A stretch of DNA of 42,444 bases. Origin: Nocardia pseudovaccinii NBRC 100343 (GTDB lineage: Bacteria; Actinomycetota; Actinomycetes; Mycobacteriales; Mycobacteriaceae). The notes below the pieces were generated by a model. It made no database searches. It was not told where the DNA came from and saw only the letters and a program-made list of their open reading frames with translations. Below are positions 1 through 11,063 of this stretch, in pieces. Within the stretch, counting starts at the first letter, position 1; every line of letters begins with the position of its first letter. A program made the translations under genes and the position numbers. Where the stretch lies: assembly GCF_001613225.1 (NCBI RefSeq), contig NZ_BDBY01000170.1, positions 1-42,444 on the forward strand, read 5' to 3'.

Positions 1-2
1 GG

Positions 3-1244
3 ACCGACGAGGAGCGTGCGGAGTCCCGCTCGGAGCGTCGACGCAGTGCGCCCTCGCGCGGCCGACGGTCCCGGGCGGCCTCCCGCAAGGCCGCCGAGCG
101 CAAGAAGCGCCGCCGAAATCTGTGGCTGATCGGTGCGCTGTTCGTGGCGCTGTTCGCCGGTGCCGCGGTATTCGCGGGGATGAAAGTGGTCAAGATGTTC
201 GGCGCGCCCGAGGACTTCGCGGGCCCGGTCGGTCCGCTGGTGGTGGTGCAGGTCCATCCGGGCGACACGTCGAACCAGATCGCGGAGGAGATGCACAAGA
301 AGGGCATCGTCGCGAGCAGTGAGGCCTTCTTCCAAGCGGCCGTGCGCAATTCGAATATGAATTCGGTGCAGCCCGGCTACTACGCGATCCCGAGTCACAG
401 CCCGTCCACCCAGGCGGTGACGGCACTGCTCGGCAAGAGTTCGCGGGTCGGCAATCTCGTCGTCTCCGAGGGACGGCAGCTGCACGACCAGCAGGACGTG
501 AATACCGGCTCGCGCAAGGACGGCATCTACCGCAAGATTGCCGACGCCAGCTGCGTCGGCACCGGTACGAATCAGAAATGCATCACCTACGACCAGCTCG
601 ATACCGCCGGTGCGGGTGCGGATCTGAACGCCCTCGGCGTGCCGAGCTGGGCCGAGCAGCGGGTGCGTGACGTACCCGATCGCACCAGGCAGCTCGAAGG
701 TCTTATCGCCGCGGGGACCTGGGATTTCGATCCCAGTGGTACACCGGATCAGATTTTGAAGCAGCTGGTGAGCGCGAGTGCGCGCAGCTACGAGTCGACC
801 GGTCTGCTGCAGTCCGGTGCCGAGACGAAGCTCAATCCGTACCAGACCTTGATCGCCGCCTCGCTGGTGGAACGCGAGGCGCTGCCGCAGGACATGGGCA
901 AGGTGGCGCGGGTGATCGTGAACCGGCTCGCGGACAACCAGCCACTGCAATTCGACTCGACGGTGAACTACGCACTGGACCGCACCGAGGTCGCGACCAC
1001 CGACGCCGACCGTGCCAAGCGCACACCGTGGAACACCTACGCCATGCCGGGACTGCCTGCGACCCCGATCTCCGCGCCATCGTTGAATGCGATGCGCGCC
1101 GTGGAGAATCCGGAGCCGGGGACATGGTTGTACTTCGTGACTGTCGACAAACAGGGAACCACCTTGTTCACCGAGAGCTACAGCGAACATCTGCGCAATA
1201 TCGAAAAGGCCAGGCAGAGCGGAATTCTCGACAGTGGGCGGTGA
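3..1244 (+). CDS. mltG: Endolytic murein transglycosylase MltG (5' end outside window)
   Basis: MltG cuts nascent peptidoglycan glycan strands in the periplasm and helps end their polymerisation. The reading frame is open from the window edge, so the true start lies upstream; 413 residues are visible. The first ~40 visible residues are Arg/Lys-rich and cytoplasmic. One membrane helix follows (LWLIGALFVALFAGAAVF), and then the extracytoplasmic YceG domain. The catalytic signature SLVEREA, with the conserved Glu, and the LQFDSTVNYAL motif are both present near residues 280-320. The stop lies 4 bases before aroE, so the two are probably co-transcribed. In mycobacteria a YceG-like gene also precedes aroE, which supports the assignment. 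Confidence 0.93.
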   Translation, partial: TDEERAESRSERRRSAPSRGRRSRAASRKAAERKKRRRNLWLIGALFVALFAGAAVFAGMKVVKMFGAPEDFAGPVGPLVVVQVHPGDTSNQIAEEMHKKGIVASSEAFFQAAVRNSNMNSVQPGYYAIPSHSPSTQAVTALLGKSSRVGNLVVSEGRQLHDQQDVNTGSRKDGIYRKIADASCVGTGTNQKCITYDQLDTAGAGADLNALGVPSWAEQRVRDVPDRTRQLEGLIAAGTWDFDPSGTPDQILKQLVSASARSYESTGLLQSGAETKLNPYQTLIAASLVEREALPQDMGKVARVIVNRLADNQPLQFDSTVNYALDRTEVATTDADRAKRTPWNTYAMPGLPATPISAPSLNAMRAVENPEPGTWLYFVTVDKQGTTLFTESYSEHLRNIEKARQSGILDSGR

Positions 1245-1248
1245 GGCG

Positions 1249-2061
1249 ATGACGGAAACCCGCAAGGCGGCCGTGCTCGGTAAGCCGATCGCGCATTCGC
1301 GGTCGCCGCAGCTGCATCTGGCGGCCTACCGCGCGCTCGGGCTCGATTGGACCTATGAGCGGATCGAATGTTCGGCCGAGGAGTTGCCCGGTCTGGTCGA
1401 TGGGCTCGGACCGGAATGGGTCGGGCTTTCGGTAACAATGCCGGGTAAAGAGGCCGCGCTGGCATATGCGAGCGAACGCACCGAACGGGCGGTGCTGGTG
1501 GGCTCGGCGAACACCTTGGTTCGGATCGGCTCGCGGGGTTGGCGTGCCGACTGCACCGACGTCGACGGTGTACTCGGCGCGTTGCGCGGCGGTGGTGTCG
1601 GCGAGTTGGCCGAGGCCGTCGTACTGGGTGCGGGTGGAACCGCACGTCCGGCGCTGCTCGCATTGTCCGAACTCGGTGCGAAGGCGGTGACCGTCGTCGC
1701 CCGCGATGCCGGAAGGGCGCGCAACGCAGTGGACCTCGCTGAGCAACTCGGTATGACCACCGCCGTGATCGGCTTCGACAAGGACGCGTTGCGCGCGGTG
1801 TGCGCCGATGCCGGTGCCGTGGTGAGCACGATCCCGGCTGAGGCGGCCGCGGTTGTCGCCGAGGCGGTGGCGGCAGCACCGGTGGTGCTCGACGCGATCT
1901 ACAACCCGTGGCCGACGCCGCTGGCTGTTGCGGTCGCGCGGGCGGAGCACATCGTGGTTGGCGGGCTGGAGATGCTGCTGAACCAGGCCTACGGACAGGT
2001 CGAACAGTTCACCGGCCGCCCGGCTCCGCACGCGGAAATGGCCGCGGCGATAAATCTGTAA
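1249..2061 (+). CDS. aroE: Shikimate dehydrogenase AroE
   Basis: Reduces 3-dehydroshikimate to shikimate with NADPH in the chorismate pathway. The protein has 270 residues, normal for the family. Visible motifs: SRSP (17-20) for shikimate binding, SVTMPGK with catalytic Lys67, GSANTL with Asn88, TDVDG with catalytic Asp104, the dinucleotide loop GAGGTA (127-132), and the C-terminal LLNQAYGQ. The ATG at 1249 is preferred over an in-frame GTG at 1234, which overlaps mltG, because it follows a GTGAGG ribosome binding site and gives the usual N-terminus. aroB, aroK and aroC lie just downstream but on the other strand. Confidence 0.95.
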   Translation: MTETRKAAVLGKPIAHSRSPQLHLAAYRALGLDWTYERIECSAEELPGLVDGLGPEWVGLSVTMPGKEAALAYASERTERAVLVGSANTLVRIGSRGWRADCTDVDGVLGALRGGGVGELAEAVVLGAGGTARPALLALSELGAKAVTVVARDAGRARNAVDLAEQLGMTTAVIGFDKDALRAVCADAGAVVSTIPAEAAAVVAEAVAAAPVVLDAIYNPWPTPLAVAVARAEHIVVGGLEMLLNQAYGQVEQFTGRPAPHAEMAAAINL

Positions 2062-2095
2062 CCGGTTCTCATTTGGATCCGGCCGACTCGAGGCT

Positions 2096-2590
2096 ATGGT
2101 GTTGACCATGAATGGTTGGGTGTTGCGGGCCATCGGGCTCGGTGCGCTGGTCGTTTTCCTGCGTGCCGCGTTGGGCTTCGCGATGGTGTACTGGCCGACC
2201 CAGGGCAGTTGGATGCGACCGCTGTGCCTGGTGGTGCTGCTCGCCGCGGTGGTGTTCTGGGGTGTGCTGGATGGCCGCAAGGACCGTGAGGTCCATCCGG
2301 ATCCGGAGCACGGCTCCGACCTCACCATCCTGTGGCTGAAGACCGCCGCTGCCGCGGGGCTGGGCAGCGGTGTGGTTTCGTGGCTGCTCGACTGGCTGCC
2401 CCGCTTCGATCTCGGCGATAACGGCCTGCTCTTCGAGCTGACGGCGGGCGCGTCCTTCATCATTCTGCTGGTCTTCATTCCGGGCCTCATCGGTATCGGC
2501 ATCGGCCGCATCATCGCCGACCGCCAGATCAACAAGTCTGCGAAACGGTCGACACCGCAGGCACCGGGCGCCGCCGCGACTCCTGCGTAG
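2096..2590 (+). CDS. Four-helix membrane protein (B-4DMT type)
   Basis: A 164-residue integral membrane protein with four hydrophobic segments, near residues 5-28, 41-60, 79-100 and 117-142 (the last includes FIILLVFIPGLIGIGIG). The tail is short, basic and Pro/Ala-rich. It resembles small actinobacterial proteins annotated as B-4DMT family transporters. No substrate can be inferred. An in-frame ATG at 2108 is an alternative start. A strong hairpin follows the stop. In M. tuberculosis, from memory, a membrane protein gene sits beside the aro cluster on the opposite strand to it, as this one does relative to aroB. Confidence 0.75.
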   Translation: MVLTMNGWVLRAIGLGALVVFLRAALGFAMVYWPTQGSWMRPLCLVVLLAAVVFWGVLDGRKDREVHPDPEHGSDLTILWLKTAAAAGLGSGVVSWLLDWLPRFDLGDNGLLFELTAGASFIILLVFIPGLIGIGIGRIIADRQINKSAKRSTPQAPGAAATPA

Positions 2591-2610
2591 CCGCTGGCGA
2601 ATTCGATTGG

Positions 2611-2658
2611 AGGCGACCTTCGTCGGCCGATACGGCCGACAGGGTCGCCTTCGTTTTT
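2611..2658 (+). terminator. Rho-independent terminator
   Basis: Long hairpin starting 20 bases after the four-helix membrane protein gene. The outer arms are AGGCGACC and GGTCGCCT and the inner arms GTCGGCC and GGCCGAC. A run of five T (2654-2658) follows. It should end the mltG-aroE-membrane protein transcript before the convergent aroB. Confidence 0.8.
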
Positions 2659-2756
2659 CCGGATGGGCCGCAGTCCTGTTCAGGTGCTCAGTTCGCCCAT
2701 GCAGCGGGCGGGCCGATGCGGTCGGCACTGTGCCTGCGGCCGAGATCGTGACGCAA

Positions 2757-2789
2757 AGCGGCGCAACCGACCGAATCGGATGCGCCGCT
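2757..2789 (-). terminator. Terminator of the aro operon
   Basis: Perfect 9-bp inverted repeat (AGCGGCGCA / TGCGCCGCT) with an inner CCG/CGG pairing, 14 bases beyond the aroB stop on the minus strand. A short T-containing stretch follows in that direction. It faces the forward terminator, as expected between convergent transcripts. Confidence 0.6.
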
Positions 2790-2802
2790 TCGCTGTTCGC
2801 GA

Positions 2803-4896
<2,094 letters not shown>

Positions 4897-4900
<4 letters not shown>

Positions 4901-6090
4901 TGCGGCACGTGTGGTCGGGTGCCGATGCGCTTGACGTAGCTGGTGATGTTGTCGACGGTCTCGACCAGTGAATCACCGCCGAACTTCTCCAGCGCGGCCT
5001 GCGCGACGACCAGCGCGACCATGGTCTCGGCGACCACACCCGCGGCGGGCACGGCACAGACATCCGAGCGCTGGTGGATGGCGACGGCCTCCTCGCCGGT
5101 GGTCATATCGACCGTGGACAGCGCGCGCGGCACCGTCGAGATCGGCTTCATCGCGGCGCGCACGCGCAGCGGCTCGCCATTGGTCATACCGCCCTCGAGA
5201 CCACCGGCACGGTTGGTCGAGCGCAGCACGCCGTCCGGCCCCGGCTTCATCTCGTCATGTGCCTGGCTGCCGCGGCGGCGCGCGGTTTCGAAACCGTCGC
5301 CGACCTCGACGCCCTTGATCGCCTGAATTCCCATGAGCGCGCCCGCGAGCCGCGAATCCAGCCGATCCGCGCCGCTGATGAACGAACCCAATCCAACCGG
5401 TAGCCCGTCCACGACCACCTCGACCACACCACCCAGGGTGTCGCCGTCCTTCTTGGCGGCCTCGATCTCGGCGATCATCGCTGCCTCGGCGTCCTTGTCG
5501 AACGCGCGCACCGGACTCTCGTCGATCGCGGCCAGGTCGGCGGCAGTCGGCACGATGCCGGTGGTGTTGGCGGCAGTGCCGATCGAGACGACATGCGAGA
5601 TGACCTCGACGCCGAAGGCTTGGCGCAGGAAATTCCTGGCGACCGTGCCCGCCGCGACGCGCGCGGCGGTCTCGCGGGCGCTGGCCCGCTCCAAGACATT
5701 GCGGGCGTCGTCGAAGTTGTACTTGAGCATGCCCGAGTAGTCGGCATGGCCGGGCCGCGGCCGGGTCAGCGGTGCGTTGCGGGCCAGGTCGGCGAGTTCG
5801 TTCTCGTCCACCGGATCCGCGGACATGACCGTCGTCCACTTCGGCCACTCGGAGTTCGCGATCTCGATGGCCACCGGCCCGCCCATGGTGCGTCCGTGCC
5901 GCACTCCACCGATGACGGTGACCTTATCGGCCTCGAACTTCATCCGGGCACCGCGCCCGTACCCGAGCCGACGGCGCGCCAACTGTGCGGAGATCTCGTC
6001 GGACGTCACCTCGACACCGGCCACCATCCCCTCGAGGATGGTGACGAGAGCGGGACCATGGGATTCTCCGGCAGTTATCCAGCGCAACAC
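4897..6090 (-). CDS. aroC: Chorismate synthase AroC
   Basis: Makes chorismate from EPSP with reduced FMN, the last common step to aromatic amino acids and folate. Diagnostic motifs: [13 protein letters not shown] at the N-terminus, [46 protein letters not shown], and near the C-terminus [15 protein letters not shown] and [12 protein letters not shown] chose the GTG at 6090 because it gives the family's normal N-terminus and has a GGAAG ribosome binding site 9 bases upstream. The ATG at 6099 abuts that site directly and is less likely. First of three coupled genes (aroC-aroK-aroB). Confidence 0.95.
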
Positions 6091-6172
6091 GCTGTCCATC
6101 TTCCCATGTCGACGGGGGTGCTCCGGCACGCGGCCCGCCGTGATGACCGGCACGGCGGCGTCGCGGCATCGG

Positions 6173-6628
6173 CTAGCCATACGCCGCCGCCAGGCTCAGC
6201 ACCGTCGCGACGCACATGGCGGGCCCGTGGGGAAGCGCACGCGGTCCGGCCCGATCAGCACCGGACCGAATCCGCCAGTGGGCCAATACGGCGAGCCCGA
6301 ATGCCGCGGTCAGTGCGGGTGCGACGAGCGCCGCCCGCACCCATACCTGTGCGCCACCGAGCGCCGCGACCGCGCCCAGCCCGACGGCTAGTTTCACATC
6401 ACCCGCGCCGAGTGTGGCCGGTGCGATCAAGTGCACCAATAAATATGGCATCGCCAACAAGATCGAACCGACCATCGCGGCTCTGAATTGTGTTGTGAAC
6501 AGCGCATATCCGAAGATGATCAGCGCGCCGGAGGCGGTGAGCACATTGGGCAGTCGGCGCTGCCGGATATCGAAGACGGTGAGCACCGAGCACCAGGCCA
6601 GTAGCACGGCAAAAGCGATGGGGGACAT
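6173..6628 (-). CDS. A24 family prepilin peptidase (short form)
   Basis: A 151-residue membrane aspartyl protease of the type IV prepilin peptidase family. These enzymes remove leader peptides from pilin-like substrates at the cytoplasmic face of the membrane. Both catalytic aspartates are visible: [10 protein letters not shown] (Asp20) and GAGDVKL of the GxGD motif (Asp75). About six hydrophobic segments fill the rest. The N-terminal zinc/methyltransferase domain of full-length PilD is absent, as in many actinobacterial and archaeal members. No pilin or secretion gene is in the window, so the substrate is unknown. It is probably the first gene of the minus-strand aro unit. Synteny with the Rv2551c position supports the call. 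Confidence 0.85.
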   Translation of the reverse strand: MSPIAFAVLLAWCSVLTVFDIRQRRLPNVLTASGALIIFGYALFTTQFRAAMVGSILLAMPYLLVHLIAPATLGAGDVKLAVGLGAVAALGGAQVWVRAALVAPALTAAFGLAVLAHWRIRSGADRAGPRALPHGPAMCVATVLSLAAAYG

Positions 6629-6690
6629 GGCTTTCAGCCTCGTCCGCGCCTGGTCGCGGATGCAGCCCCCGATTCGGGATTGGGGATAAC

Positions 6691-6714
6691 CGATCGATAT
6701 GTGAACATCGATCG
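6691..6714. promoter_or_regulatory. Inverted repeat in the prepilin peptidase/pepP divergent region
   Basis: Perfect 8-bp arms CGATCGAT and ATCGATCG around an 8-base centre, in the 155-base gap between divergent genes. About 13 bases further on lie two ACCGGT hexamers (6727-6732 and 6735-6740) that can pair. The position fits an operator, but no regulator can be named. Confidence 0.4.
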
Positions 6715-6783
6715 CCTCGCTCGAATACCGGTAAACCGGTGTTTTATGCGGGATCTACGGCGTGTCGGCGGTAGTTTTGAGAC

Positions 6784-7911
6784 ATGTCTGCTGATCACGC
6801 GGGTCCTGGGCCCGACTACGCGGCGCGCCGTGGCGCACTGCGCAGTCTGCTGGTGGAGAACGAGGTCGACGCGCTGTTGGTCACCGATCTGGTGAACATC
6901 AGGTATCTGACCGGCTTCACCGGGTCCAATGCCGCACTGCTGGTGACCTCCTGGGATATGCGTAATTCCGAGGAGCGCACCGTGATCGGCACCGATGGGC
7001 GCTATCTGAGCCAGGTCGCCGAGCAGGTGCCGGACCTGCGCGCCGAAATCGCCAGGGCGACCGCCCGGCGCATCGTGGAGCTCGCGGGGGAGTGGCAGCT
7101 CGGCCGGGTCGGTTACGAGAGCCATATCGTCACCGTCGACCAGCATCGCGGATTCATCGAGCAGAAGACCGGTTTGGAATTCGTTGCCACTCCGGGGCTG
7201 GTCGAACAGCTGCGCATGGTCAAGGACGCTTACGAGATCGAACAGTTGCGGGCCGCCTGCGCCGCGGGTGACGCCGGGCTGGCGACCCTGCTGGAGCGCG
7301 GCGGTCTGCGCCCCGGCCGTACCGAACGCCAGGTCGCCAGGGATCTGGAATGGGCGATGTTCGAACACGGCGCCGATGCGGTCGCCTTCGAGACCATCGT
7401 GGCGACCGGCGCGAACTCCGCCATCCCGCATCACCGACCCACCGGAGCGGTCCTGGCCACCGGCGATTTCGTCAAGATCGACTTCGGCGCGGTGGTCGGC
7501 GGCTACCACTCCGATATGACGCGCACCTTCGTGCTCGGCACCGCGTCCGACTGGCACCGGGAGGTGTACGCGCTGGTCGAGGCGGCGCAGCGGGCCGGAC
7601 GCGAGGCGCTGAGGCCCGGCGCGCCGGTCACCGACGTGGATGCGGCCGCGCGTGCGGTGATCGAGGCGGCCGGACACGGGAAGCTGTTCGTACACGGTCT
7701 CGGACACGGTGTCGGACTGCAGATCCACGAAGCGCCCGGAATCGCCAAAACCGGAACCGGTACACTTCTGTCTGGCGTGGCGGTGACCGTCGAACCAGGT
7801 GTGTACTTCCCCGGCCGCGGCGGCGTCCGGATCGAGGACACGCTCGTGGTGCGCGAGGGGGGCCCGGATCTGCTCACCAACACCAGCAAAGACCTGACCG
7901 TCGTCGAATGA
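6784..7911 (+). CDS. pepP: Xaa-Pro dipeptidase/aminopeptidase (M24 family)
   Basis: Cytoplasmic metallopeptidase that removes residues before proline from peptides. It has 375 residues: a creatinase-like N-terminal domain (about 15-140) and a pita-bread catalytic domain. All five metal ligands are visible: Asp233 in IDFGAVVGG, Asp244 in SDMTRTF, His308 in [10 protein letters not shown], Glu337 in [10 protein letters not shown] and Glu351 in VRIEDT. His216/217 in the [10 protein letters not shown] stretch fit the family's substrate site. The symbol pepP follows common use; the mycobacterial counterpart is called pepQ, and dipeptidase versus aminopeptidase cannot be decided from sequence. efp begins 48 bases downstream, the usual actinobacterial order. 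Confidence 0.9.
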   Translation: MSADHAGPGPDYAARRGALRSLLVENEVDALLVTDLVNIRYLTGFTGSNAALLVTSWDMRNSEERTVIGTDGRYLSQVAEQVPDLRAEIARATARRIVELAGEWQLGRVGYESHIVTVDQHRGFIEQKTGLEFVATPGLVEQLRMVKDAYEIEQLRAACAAGDAGLATLLERGGLRPGRTERQVARDLEWAMFEHGADAVAFETIVATGANSAIPHHRPTGAVLATGDFVKIDFGAVVGGYHSDMTRTFVLGTASDWHREVYALVEAAQRAGREALRPGAPVTDVDAAARAVIEAAGHGKLFVHGLGHGVGLQIHEAPGIAKTGTGTLLSGVAVTVEPGVYFPGRGGVRIEDTLVVREGGPDLLTNTSKDLTVVE

Positions 7912-7958
7912 CGCCGGTCACCGAGACCGCATATCCAGAACTAGGAGATCCGAGAACA

Positions 7959-8522
7959 GTGGCGGACACCAGCGACTTCAAGAACGGCCTCGTGCTGAAG
8001 ATCGACGGTCAGCTCCAGCAGATCATCGAATTCCAGCATGTCAAGCCGGGTAAGGGTCCTGCCTTCGTGCGGACCAAGCTGAAGAACGTGCTGTCCGGCA
8101 AGGTCGTCGACAAGACCTTCAACGCGGGTGTCAAGGTGGAGACCGCCACCGTCGACCGTCGCGATATGACCTACCTGTACCACGACGGCTCGGATTACGT
8201 CTTCATGGACGGCGAGACCTTCGACCAGATCTCCATCTCCGAGGAGACCATCGGCCCCGGCGCCCGGTTCCTGCTGGAGAACATGGTCGTTCAGGTCGCC
8301 ACCCACGAGGGCGCGCCGCTCTACGTCGAGCTGCCGGTCACCGTCGAGCTCGTGGTGCAGCACACCGACATCGGCCTGCAGGGCGACCGCTCCACCGGCG
8401 GCACCAAGCCCGCCACCCTGGAGACCGGCGCCGAGGTGCAGGTCCCGCTGTTCATCAACACCGGCGACAAGCTGCGCATCGATTCGCGCGACGGCGGCTA
8501 CCTCGGCCGCGTGAACGCCTGA
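7959..8522 (+). CDS. efp: Elongation factor P
   Basis: Binds between the P and E sites of stalled ribosomes and promotes peptide bond formation, mainly at polyproline stretches. The 187 residues have the three OB-type domains. The domain-I loop KPGKGPAF carries the Lys at the modification position, and the C-terminus has the family signature around [15 protein letters not shown]. The GTG start, giving [10 protein letters not shown], is chosen by homology and by an AGGAG ribosome binding site at about 7942-7946. It lies between pepP and nusB, the conserved arrangement. Confidence 0.96.
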   Translation: MADTSDFKNGLVLKIDGQLQQIIEFQHVKPGKGPAFVRTKLKNVLSGKVVDKTFNAGVKVETATVDRRDMTYLYHDGSDYVFMDGETFDQISISEETIGPGARFLLENMVVQVATHEGAPLYVELPVTVELVVQHTDIGLQGDRSTGGTKPATLETGAEVQVPLFINTGDKLRIDSRDGGYLGRVNA

Positions 8523-8547
8523 TCGCCCGCCGAGGCGAACAGGGATA

Positions 8548-9066
8548 ATGACTGCTGTGGCGGAACAGCCCATAGACAAGAAGTCCACGTTCAAGAAGCT
8601 CGGCGCGCGCCACAAGGCCCGCCGCCGGGCGGTCGATCTGCTCTTCGAGGCGGAGGCCCGCGATGTGGACGCGGCCGACCTGCTCACCGAGCGGGCCGAA
8701 CTGGCCACCCAGGATCAGGCGGTCGCTCCGGTGCATGCCTACACCCGCACCCTGGTCGAGGGCGTCGCCGACGATCTGGATCGGGTGGACGGCACTATCG
8801 AGTCCTACCTCAAGGACTGGGAGCTGTCCCGGCTGCCCGCCGTGGACCGGGCCATTCTGCGGATCGCGGTGTGGGAGTTGTTCCACGCCAACGATGTTCC
8901 GCCGGTCGTCGCGGTCGACGAGGCGGTGGAGTTGGCCAAGGAGCTGTCCACCGACGATTCGCCCGGATTCGTCAACGGTGTGCTCGGCCAGGTCGTGCTG
9001 GTCGCCCCGCAGGTGCGCGCGGCCGCCGCGGCGACCAGGGCACCGCGTCCGGAGTCGCAGGCGTGA
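8548..9066 (+). CDS. nusB: Transcription antitermination factor NusB
   Basis: RNA-binding protein that pairs with S10 (NusE) at boxA in rRNA antitermination. All-helical, 172 residues with a short basic N-terminal extension. Family motifs include [47 protein letters not shown] and [10 protein letters not shown]. An in-frame GTG at 8557 is an alternative start. The stop overlaps the start of the next gene as GTGA, so the two are coupled. It follows efp by 25 bases. Confidence 0.95.
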   Translation: MTAVAEQPIDKKSTFKKLGARHKARRRAVDLLFEAEARDVDAADLLTERAELATQDQAVAPVHAYTRTLVEGVADDLDRVDGTIESYLKDWELSRLPAVDRAILRIAVWELFHANDVPPVVAVDEAVELAKELSTDDSPGFVNGVLGQVVLVAPQVRAAAAATRAPRPESQA

Positions 9067-9329
9067 TCAACAAGTATCTGGTCATGGCGATGCGCAAGCC
9101 GTCGTTCGACCCGGCCGTGATCGAACCGCACAAGCAGTTCCTGAACGAATTGCTCGAGCGCGGACAGTTGGTGGAGAGCGGTCGGTTCACCGACGGCACC
9201 GGCGGTGCTTACGTGATCAACGCCGAAAGTTTGGAAGCCGCAAGGGAAATCGCGTTCACCGATCCGGTGCACACCACCGGTTCCTCGGAGCTCACCGTGT
9301 ACGAGTGGGAGATCGCCGTCTCCGTCTGA
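9063..9329 (+). CDS. YciI-like domain protein
   Basis: An 88-residue protein with the pattern of the YciI/YCII family, dimeric alpha+beta barrel proteins of mostly unknown function. It shows the family's [14 protein letters not shown] start, the [20 protein letters not shown] helix-strand unit and the C-terminal YEWEIAVSV strand. The GTG start overlaps the nusB stop (GTGA), so it is translated with nusB. A hairpin terminator follows 14 bases after its stop, making this the last gene of the pepP-efp-nusB unit. No catalytic role is claimed. Confidence 0.72.
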   Translation: MINKYLVMAMRKPSFDPAVIEPHKQFLNELLERGQLVESGRFTDGTGGAYVINAESLEAAREIAFTDPVHTTGSSELTVYEWEIAVSV

Positions 9330-9342
9330 TCGCCGTCGGCCC

Positions 9343-9369
9343 AGCCGCATACCGAAATGGTATGCGGCT
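9343..9369 (+). terminator. Terminator after the nusB unit
   Basis: Perfect 10-bp hairpin (AGCCGCATAC / GTATGCGGCT), plus one more C-G pair closing a GAAAT loop, followed by GTTTACGTTT. It marks the end of the core transcript and the left border of the accessory region. Confidence 0.75.
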
Positions 9370-9568
9370 GTTTACGTTTCAGGGCTATCACGATCCGATG
9401 CCGCCCGAGCTCCCGCTGGTGGGTGTACCGGCCCAGCGGGAGCGAACCGCGAGGACTATCTCGCGGAATCGGGTATGCCTGGCTCCGTGGTGCGCACCGA
9501 CGGATGGTGCGTACCGCATTCGGCGAACCTGGGCACGATCGATCCTGGTTCCTCAACTGCACTCGAGG
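9370..9568. other. Intergenic region with two hairpins, no gene seen
   Basis: About 200 bases between the nusB-unit terminator and the convergent oxidoreductase. A 10-bp inverted repeat, GCTCCCGCTG / CAGCGGGAGC (9409-9443, 15-base loop), and a weaker pairing of two GGTGCG-type arms near 9492-9518 are present. Neither has a T-run. They may help terminate the minus-strand oxidoreductase transcript. I see no convincing coding frame. Confidence 0.4.
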
Positions 9569-10531
9569 TCAAGGTTCCGGCGTGTGCTCTGGGTCACTCA
9601 CGGTGAGCACGATCTTCCCGCTGGTTCGGCCCCGCTCGATGAGGCGGTGGGCTTGTGCTGCCTGCTCCAGTGGCAGCACCGTTTCCACGTGTGGGCGCAG
9701 CTGCCCCTTTTCGACCAGTTCGGTCAGTGCTTCGAGATCGGCGCGGTCGGGTTCCACCAGGTAGCCGCTGGCGCGTACGCCGAGTCGGCTCGCCCGCTCG
9801 GCCATTCCAGGTGTCCATGCCGCCTGTGCGTTGACGAGAATGCCACCGGGACGCAAGGTTTCGAGCATGCGCAGCGCCGGTTCGCCGCCGTGCATCTGGA
9901 TCACGATATCGACGTCGCGGACGCTCGCGGCGACATCGGTCGTCGTGTAGTCGATGGTCTCGTCGGCGCCGAGCGCGGCGAGGAAGTCGTGTTTGGCCGC
10001 GCGTGCGGTCCCGATCACATAGGCCCCGAACGACTTTGCGATCTGCACGGCGAAATGGCCAACGCCGCCTGCTGCGGCGGATACCAGAACACGCTGTCCA
10101 GGTGCGACTTTCCCGATATCGACAAGCATCTGCCAGGCCGTGAGCGCGGCCAAGGGCAGGGCTGCGGCCTCGGTGAAACTCGAACCCGCTGGCATGGACG
10201 CGAATTGGTGCGACGGCGCGGTCACGTATTCCGCGTAGGCGCCCGCCGCGCGCGGAAACCAGGGCATGCCGTACACGCGGTCGCCGGGCCGGAAACGGGT
10301 CACCCCGTAGCCGACCTCCTCAACGATTCCGGCGACATCCCAGCCGTTGACGAAGGGTAGCGTCAATGCCCGCACGTACGCCCGCCCTTCTCGGGTGAAG
10401 TAGTCGATCGGATTGACTCCCGCCGCAACGACTTTCACCAGCACTTCGGTGTACAGCGGTGTCGGCCGCGCGATCTCGACGAGTCGCATGGTCTCCAGCC
10501 CGCCCCACTGCTCCTGCTGAATAGCGCGCAT
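9569..10531 (-). CDS. MDR-family NAD(P)-dependent oxidoreductase
   Basis: A 320-residue zinc-independent medium-chain dehydrogenase/reductase of the quinone oxidoreductase type. The N-terminal GroES-like domain (about 1-120) contains NPIDYFTREG and GDRVYG. The Rossmann domain has SAAAGGVGHFAVQIAKSFGA (about 150-170). The C-terminus IERGRTSGKIVLTV is typical. The structural-zinc cysteines are missing, as expected for this subgroup. Likely substrates are quinones or enals, not determined. A strong AGGAGAGGA ribosome binding site precedes the ATG. The start codon overlaps that of the divergent TetR remnant (CATG), so its promoter must lie within the remnant. Confidence 0.85.
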   Translation of the reverse strand: MRAIQQEQWGGLETMRLVEIARPTPLYTEVLVKVVAAGVNPIDYFTREGRAYVRALTLPFVNGWDVAGIVEEVGYGVTRFRPGDRVYGMPWFPRAAGAYAEYVTAPSHQFASMPAGSSFTEAAALPLAALTAWQMLVDIGKVAPGQRVLVSAAAGGVGHFAVQIAKSFGAYVIGTARAAKHDFLAALGADETIDYTTTDVAASVRDVDIVIQMHGGEPALRMLETLRPGGILVNAQAAWTPGMAERASRLGVRASGYLVEPDRADLEALTELVEKGQLRPHVETVLPLEQAAQAHRLIERGRTSGKIVLTVSDPEHTPEP

Positions 10532-10994
10532 GATCTGTCCTCTCCTGATCGCGACCGTCCGCGCGGCCGTCGAGGTGTTCGTCGCGCATGTGGTGAAGCC
10601 CGCGCGACGTGCACCCGCCGGGATCCGCCGGGTCCGGGCGCTCGCCGAGTCGTGGTTGGACTATGCCGCGAAGCCGTACTTCAGTGGCGGCTGCTTCTTC
10701 CTGTCCGCCGTCGCGGAGTTCGACGCCCGCCCCGGACGCGTGCACGACGCCCTCGCGGCATCGCGCCGAGACTGGTTGCGGCTCTACGAAGCCACCGTCG
10801 CCGAGGCCATCGGCCTCGGCGAGATCGTCCCCGGCAACGAGCCCGGCGACCTCGCCTTCGAACTCGACGCCATCGCACGCACCGCGGCCCAGGATGCGCT
10901 GCTGTTCGGCGAATCGGCGCGCTACGATCGAGCCCGCCGTATCCTCGCCGCTCGACTGGACGCCGTCACACACCGACCCGCCAGTGCGACTTGA
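10530..10994 (+). pseudogene. TetR-family regulator lacking its DNA-binding domain
   Basis: The 154-residue frame matches the ligand-binding part of a TetR-family regulator: a LATVRAA-like helix normally following the helix-turn-helix, then SGGCFFLSAVAEFDARPGRV and later AARLDAV. The helix-turn-helix, about 50 residues, is absent. A stop (10518-10520) closes the frame just upstream and the preceding DNA codes for the divergent oxidoreductase. There is no room for a promoter or ribosome binding site. I read this as the remains of a regulator that once faced the oxidoreductase, cut by a deletion. A short regulator-like protein made on purpose is less likely. Confidence 0.7.
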
Positions 10995-11063
10995 CCGTTC
11001 GCTCGCTGCGTCCACACAGGTGCACCTATCCTGGGTAGAAACCCTAGGGGAGGCCGAAAACCT

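Noticed and set aside
1168..2535. Long minus-strand frame (455 codons) across aroE and the membrane protein gene
   Set aside because: Antisense shadow of high-GC coding sequence; Arg/His/Gln-rich with no domain, while aroE on the other strand has all its motifs.
10985..11015. Further copy of the SERSER repeat near GTTCGCTCGCTGCG
   Set aside because: Only about 12 bases match half of the module in reverse orientation, and there is no mini-ORF; too short to count.
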